NCBI GenBank assembly: GCA_035554115.1 | Contig: DATMIW010000049.1 | Coordinates: 1-18,465 of the forward strand | Source of the DNA: CAXTSE01 sp035554115 | GTDB taxonomy: Bacteria > Actinomycetota > Actinomycetes > Actinomycetales > Microbacteriaceae | DNA: 18,465 nt | Direction of reading: 5' to 3' | In this document: one piece after another, positions 15,598 to 18,465 of the stretch | How positions within the stretch are numbered: the stretch's first letter is position 1 | How the letters are laid out: each line of letters starts with the position of its first letter | Made by a program: the position numbers and the translations under genes | The notes under the pieces: model-generated | Told to the model about the DNA's origin: nothing | The model's database searches: none | The model's input: only the letters and a program-made list of their open reading frames with translations

Positions 15598-16010
15598 CAC
15601 GTGGCGTCCGGGATCTCGATGGTGATAGTGGTGGCCTTCGTGCTGGCGACCGCGAGCACGCCAGGCTCGAGTCCAAGCTCGTCAGCGGCTTCGCGACTCA
15701 TTAGCGAGACGATGCGGAACGGTCCGGCCTGCATGTCGACCTGCGCCATCACGCCGTCGCGTTTCACCGCGGTGACGATGCCGGTGAGACGGTTGCGGGC
15801 CGACGCCCGAGCCACCGGGAACGCCGATGCCAGGGCGGACTCCTCGGCCAGCTCGCGCAGCAGCGGCAGAAGGTCGGCTCCCGCAATCACCTGGCGGCCC
15901 GCGTCGTTCTTGTGAATCGCGAGGCGTCCGCTGTCGCCCCAGCGTCGTACCGTGTCGTCGCTGACACCGAGAAGCGCCGCCGCCTCGCTCACGCGAAATT
16001 CGGAGGTCAT
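15597..16010 (-). CDS. HTH-TOBE molybdate-responsive regulator
   Basis: 137 residues. An N-terminal MerR/excisionase-type helix-turn-helix (about 6-30, FRVSEAAALLGVSDDTVRRWGDSGRL) has the wing residues NDAGRQV. A short helical linker (about 45-62) follows, then one TOBE/Mop domain (about 73-134, RNRLTGIVTAVKRDGVMAQVDMQAG...VSLMSREAADELGL). TOBE domains bind molybdate or tungstate, so the protein probably controls its own operon (regulator, modA, modB, modC) and perhaps the divergent moeZ-moeA genes in response to molybdate. The fold differs from E. coli ModE, which uses a winged helix and two TOBE units. The ATG at 16010 is preferred over GTG at 16022; neither has a strong Shine-Dalgarno. TGATG coupling to modA. 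Confidence 0.85.
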   Translation of the reverse strand: MTSEFRVSEAAALLGVSDDTVRRWGDSGRLAIHKNDAGRQVIAGADLLPLLRELAEESALASAFPVARASARNRLTGIVTAVKRDGVMAQVDMQAGPFRIVSLMSREAADELGLEPGVLAVASTKATTITIEIPDAT

Positions 16011-16042
16011 GACCGCATCCACGTCTTCATGTCATCCATTTA

Positions 16043-16070
16043 ACCGTATTTGCGGGGCACCGCCGGTCGA
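16043..16070 (-). promoter_or_regulatory. Possible promoter of the regulator-modABC operon
   Basis: On the minus strand TCGACC (16065-16070, 4 of 6 matches to TTGACA) and TACGGT (16043-16048, fits TANNNT) are separated by 16 bases. They would start transcription about 25 bases before the regulator ATG. The -35 lies at the edge of the dispersed inverted repeat. Suggestive only. Confidence 0.3.
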
Positions 16071-16095
16071 GTGTCCCGAAGGGCGTATCGAGACC
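16065..16095. repeat. Microbacteriaceae-type dispersed intergenic inverted repeat
   Basis: A 31-base imperfect inverted repeat opening GGTCGAGTGTCCC and closing GGGCGTATCGAGACC on the plus strand. I recall close variants of 'ggtctcgatacgc...actcgacc' scattered between genes in many Microbacteriaceae genomes; only this copy was noticed in the window. It sits between the divergent regulator and moeZ starts, so it cannot simply be a terminator for a convergent pair here. Confidence 0.55.
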
Positions 16096-16139
16096 AGCGC
16101 CCGCCCGACGTCGCTCGGTTCGGGTGGGAGAATCGTGGG

Positions 16140-17264
16140 ATGCCCGTCGATCCCGCCGCAACGCGCTATGCCCGCCAGCGCATCCTGCCCGGATTCGGCG
16201 ACGACGCCCAGCAAAAACTCGCCAACGCCCATGTGGTGGTCATCGGCGCCGGAGGGGTGGCGAGCGGCGTGCTGCCCGCGCTTGCCGCCGCGGGAATCGG
16301 CACAGTGAGCATTGTCGACGACGATGTTGTCGACGCCACAAACCTGCACCGGCAGACCCTGCACGGCCCTGCCGACATTGGTCGACCAAAAGTGGATTCG
16401 GCGGCCGACACCCTGGCCGCGATCGCACCCGAGGTGGTGGTGCACCGTCACCAGCTGCGCTTCGCGCCAGGCTCGTCGTTTGAGCTCCTGCTCGACGCCG
16501 ATGTGCTCGTCGACGCGAGCGACAACCTGGCCACTCGCTATCACGCCAACGATGCGGCGTCGATTGGCGGCATCCCGCTCGTCTGGGGTTCGGCGCTGCG
16601 CTTCTCGGGTCAGCTCGGCGTCGCCTGGGACGAGAAAGGGGTCGACTATCGCGACCTGTTCCCCGAGCAGCTCGGCACGACCGACGGGCTCGACGACAGT
16701 TGCGAAATCGTCGGCGTGATCCCCACCCTCTGCCCGATCGTCGGCGGACTGATGGCTACCGAAGTCATCAAGCTGCTCACCGGCATCGGCGAACCGCTGA
16801 TCGGCCGTGTGCTGAACTACGACGCACTCACCGGCAGCGTGCGCGAAATCGCCTACACGCGCGATCCCGATGCGCCCCGCCCCGGCTCGATCGAAGAGCT
16901 CACAACCATTCCCGAGCCGAACCCGACCCAGGCTGTCACCCCCACCGATCTCGCACGACTTCTCGCCGGCGATACGACCCGCGGCATTCACGAGACACCG
17001 CCCATACTTTTGGATGTCCGGGGCCGAGCCGAAGCCTCGTTCGCGTCGATCCCCGGCTCGGTTCTCATACCGCTCACCGAGTTGGCCGACCGCCTCGGCG
17101 AGCTCGACCCGGCGGTTCCCGTCGTCGTATATTGCCACCACGGCATACGTTCGGCACGGGCTCTTCCCGTGCTCGCCGCAGCGGGGTTCACCCGGGTCAA
17201 ATATCTCGACGGTGGCATAGACGCCTACGCAGCGCTCGTCGACTCCACGCTGCCGAGGTACTGA
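16140..17264 (+). CDS. moeZ: MoeB/ThiF-like adenylyltransferase fused to rhodanese (MoeZ type)
   Basis: 374 residues. The N-terminal E1-like domain has GAGGVAS at 36-42 for ATP, a DASDN motif at about 125-129, and a conserved Cys at 188 (DDSCEIVGV). The C-terminal rhodanese domain (about 285-370) has the active-site loop CHHGIRS starting at Cys332. In this family the E1 domain adenylates a small sulfur carrier such as MoaD, and the rhodanese cysteine supplies sulfur as a persulfide. The zinc-binding CxxC pairs of E. coli MoeB are absent (YRDLFPE and DAPRPG in their places), as I recall for actinobacterial MoeZ. ATG at 16140 with GTGGG just before it; the longer frame from 16050 would run through the repeat and is rejected. 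It overlaps moeA as TGATG. Confidence 0.9.
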   Translation: MPVDPAATRYARQRILPGFGDDAQQKLANAHVVVIGAGGVASGVLPALAAAGIGTVSIVDDDVVDATNLHRQTLHGPADIGRPKVDSAADTLAAIAPEVVVHRHQLRFAPGSSFELLLDADVLVDASDNLATRYHANDAASIGGIPLVWGSALRFSGQLGVAWDEKGVDYRDLFPEQLGTTDGLDDSCEIVGVIPTLCPIVGGLMATEVIKLLTGIGEPLIGRVLNYDALTGSVREIAYTRDPDAPRPGSIEELTTIPEPNPTQAVTPTDLARLLAGDTTRGIHETPPILLDVRGRAEASFASIPGSVLIPLTELADRLGELDPAVPVVVYCHHGIRSARALPVLAAAGFTRVKYLDGGIDAYAALVDSTLPRY

Positions 17265-18465
17265 TGGCCGACCGCACGCCCGTCTCTCAGCACATTGCTC
17301 GTGTCAACGCACTCCTCGCACCACTTCGCGAGCGCGGCGCTGAAACCCTGCCCCTGTTGGAGGCGCTGGGGCGTGTGACGGCAGACGACATCCGATCACC
17401 CATTCCCCTCCCGCCGTTCCGGAATTCGCAGATGGACGGGTTTGCGGTGCGCGCCACCGATGTCGCGCGGGCCTCTGAGCGCGAGCCCGTCGTGCTCCCC
17501 ATTCAGGGATCGGTGGCTGCCGCCGCCGGGACCCCGGATGCGCTGGAAGCCGGGACGGCGATCCGGATCATGACGGGCGCGCCCGTGCCCGAAGGTGCCG
17601 ATGCGATAGTGCCGGTGGAGGACACGACTCCAACAGGTGCCGACGGCGTCGAGCGCATTGCCGTCAATCGAGCGCGAACCGCGGGCGAATATGTGCGCGA
17701 GCCCGGATCGGACCTGGCGGCGGATGCGGTGCTGCTGCCCGCGGGAACACGTCTCGCTTCGCGCCACCTGGCCGCGCTCGCGGCAGCAGGCCTGGCCGCA
17801 GTGACCGTTCGTGCGCGGGTGCGCATTGGCGTCGTCAGCACTGGCAGCGAGCTGGTCAATCCCGGCGAGACTCTCGGCCCGGGTCAGATTCCCGACTCGA
17901 ACGGCACCGCAATCGCCGCCGCCGTCCTCGCCGCGGGGGGTCACCTCGTGTCGCAGAAACACGCCCCCGACACCCCTGCTGCACTCGCCGAGGTCTTCGA
18001 CCGCGCGATCGATGCCGGCGCCGAGCTGCTGCTGACCAGCGGCGGCGTTTCGATGGGCGATCACGAGGTCGTGCGGCAGCTGCTCGAACCGCTCGGCGCG
18101 CATGTCGATTCGCTCGCCATGCAGCCCGGCGGACCGCAGGCCGTAGCGGAATATCGCGGCGTTCCTGTCGTGTGCTTTCCCGGCAATCCGGTATCGAGTC
18201 AGCTGAGTTTCGCGCTGTTCGTCGCGCCGCTGCTGCGCGAGCTGGCCGGGCTGCCAGAGCCTCGCCGTGCCACTCTTGCGCTTGAGGCTGCCGTCACGTC
18301 GATCCCCGGTCGGCGGCAGTTTCTGCGCGGGCGGCGACTCGACGGGGAGCAGGTGGCGACAGTCTCGGGACCGGGGTCGCATTTGGTGGCGGCGCTTGCC
18401 GCATCCGATCTGATTATCGACATTCCCGAAGACACCGTGCACCTAGCCGCGGGCGATCCGGTGGA
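17264..18465 (+). CDS. moeA: Molybdopterin molybdenumtransferase, cut at the right edge
   Basis: 400 codons are in the window; the family is about 400-420 residues, so only the end of the C-terminal domain is missing. MoeA inserts molybdate into adenylated molybdopterin to give active cofactor. Landmarks are PPFRNSQMDGFAV (50-62, catalytic-type Asp at 58), RIMTGAPVPEGADAIVPVED (101-120), VSTGSEL (191-197), PDSNG (210-214), TSGGVSMGDHEVV (258-270) and CFPGNPVSS (304-312). The usual PGKP lysine position reads PGGP (288-291). ATG at 17264 shares its A with the moeZ stop, which fixes the start and implies coupled synthesis with the sulfur-transfer enzyme. Confidence 0.96.
   Translation, partial: MADRTPVSQHIARVNALLAPLRERGAETLPLLEALGRVTADDIRSPIPLPPFRNSQMDGFAVRATDVARASEREPVVLPIQGSVAAAAGTPDALEAGTAIRIMTGAPVPEGADAIVPVEDTTPTGADGVERIAVNRARTAGEYVREPGSDLAADAVLLPAGTRLASRHLAALAAAGLAAVTVRARVRIGVVSTGSELVNPGETLGPGQIPDSNGTAIAAAVLAAGGHLVSQKHAPDTPAALAEVFDRAIDAGAELLLTSGGVSMGDHEVVRQLLEPLGAHVDSLAMQPGGPQAVAEYRGVPVVCFPGNPVSSQLSFALFVAPLLRELAGLPEPRRATLALEAAVTSIPGRRQFLRGRRLDGEQVATVSGPGSHLVAALAASDLIIDIPEDTVHLAAGDPV

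Noticed and set aside
16640..16900. Loss of the MoeB zinc cysteines as an anomaly of MoeZ
   Set aside because: As I remember mycobacterial MoeZ also has YRDLYPE-like sequence without the CxxC pairs, so this is a family trait, not a defect.
16032..17141. 370-codon minus-strand frame opposite moeZ
   Set aside because: It has no motif, is Arg/Asp/Gly rich as expected for high-GC antisense, and moeZ is certain on the plus strand.
1..18465. CRISPR arrays, tRNA or rRNA genes, insertion sequences, riboswitches
   Set aside because: No spaced direct repeats, no cloverleaf or rRNA sequence, no transposase or terminal inverted repeats, and no recognised aptamer were seen on reading both strands.

Overview
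The window comes from a high-GC actinobacterium, most likely a member of the Microbacteriaceae. The reasons are the gene content (leuB and serA side by side, a DUF6458-type small membrane protein, a MoeZ-type MoeB-rhodanese fusion), the frequent GTG starts, the many 1-4 base stop/start overlaps, and an intergenic inverted repeat of the 'ggtctcgatacgccc...' kind that I remember as widespread in that family. No species call is made.

Left part (1-3031), amino-acid biosynthesis. leuB runs off the left edge on the minus strand. A small divergent two-helix membrane protein (DUF6458 type) follows, then serA on the minus strand, convergent with it. A perfect hairpin carries the serA stop codon in its loop.

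Middle part (about 3032-11742), accessory island. A 2437-residue secreted Rhs/YD-repeat protein occupies 4207-11520 (minus). It has an N-terminal export signal, a DNRLRE-like region, Fn3-like modules, two PA14 domains and a carbohydrate-binding-like domain between YD repeats. The conserved RHS core end follows, then a 176-residue cysteine-rich, Gly/Ala-rich C-terminal tip. The stop codon of this gene overlaps, as ATGA, the start of a 168-residue protein with two membrane helices and a soluble tail. That is the layout of a polymorphic toxin with a translationally coupled immunity protein. Downstream, about 670 bases of lower-GC DNA hold one doubtful small ORF and what may be gene debris. This tip/immunity pair, matching no toxin family I recognise, is the best candidate in the window for something undescribed.

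Right part (11743-18465), housekeeping plus molybdenum. First come two overlapping genes for small integral membrane proteins (minus). The rest is a molybdenum-cofactor and molybdate-uptake locus. It contains a MocA/MobA-like nucleotidyltransferase (plus), a four-gene minus-strand operon and a divergent plus-strand operon. The minus-strand operon encodes an HTH-TOBE regulator, ModA lipoprotein, ModB permease and ModC ATPase; the plus-strand one encodes MoeZ, then MoeA cut by the right edge. Nearly every junction in both operons is a 1-4 base overlap. ModC lacks the usual C-terminal TOBE domain, while the first gene of its operon has one, so molybdate sensing appears to have been moved to a dedicated regulator.
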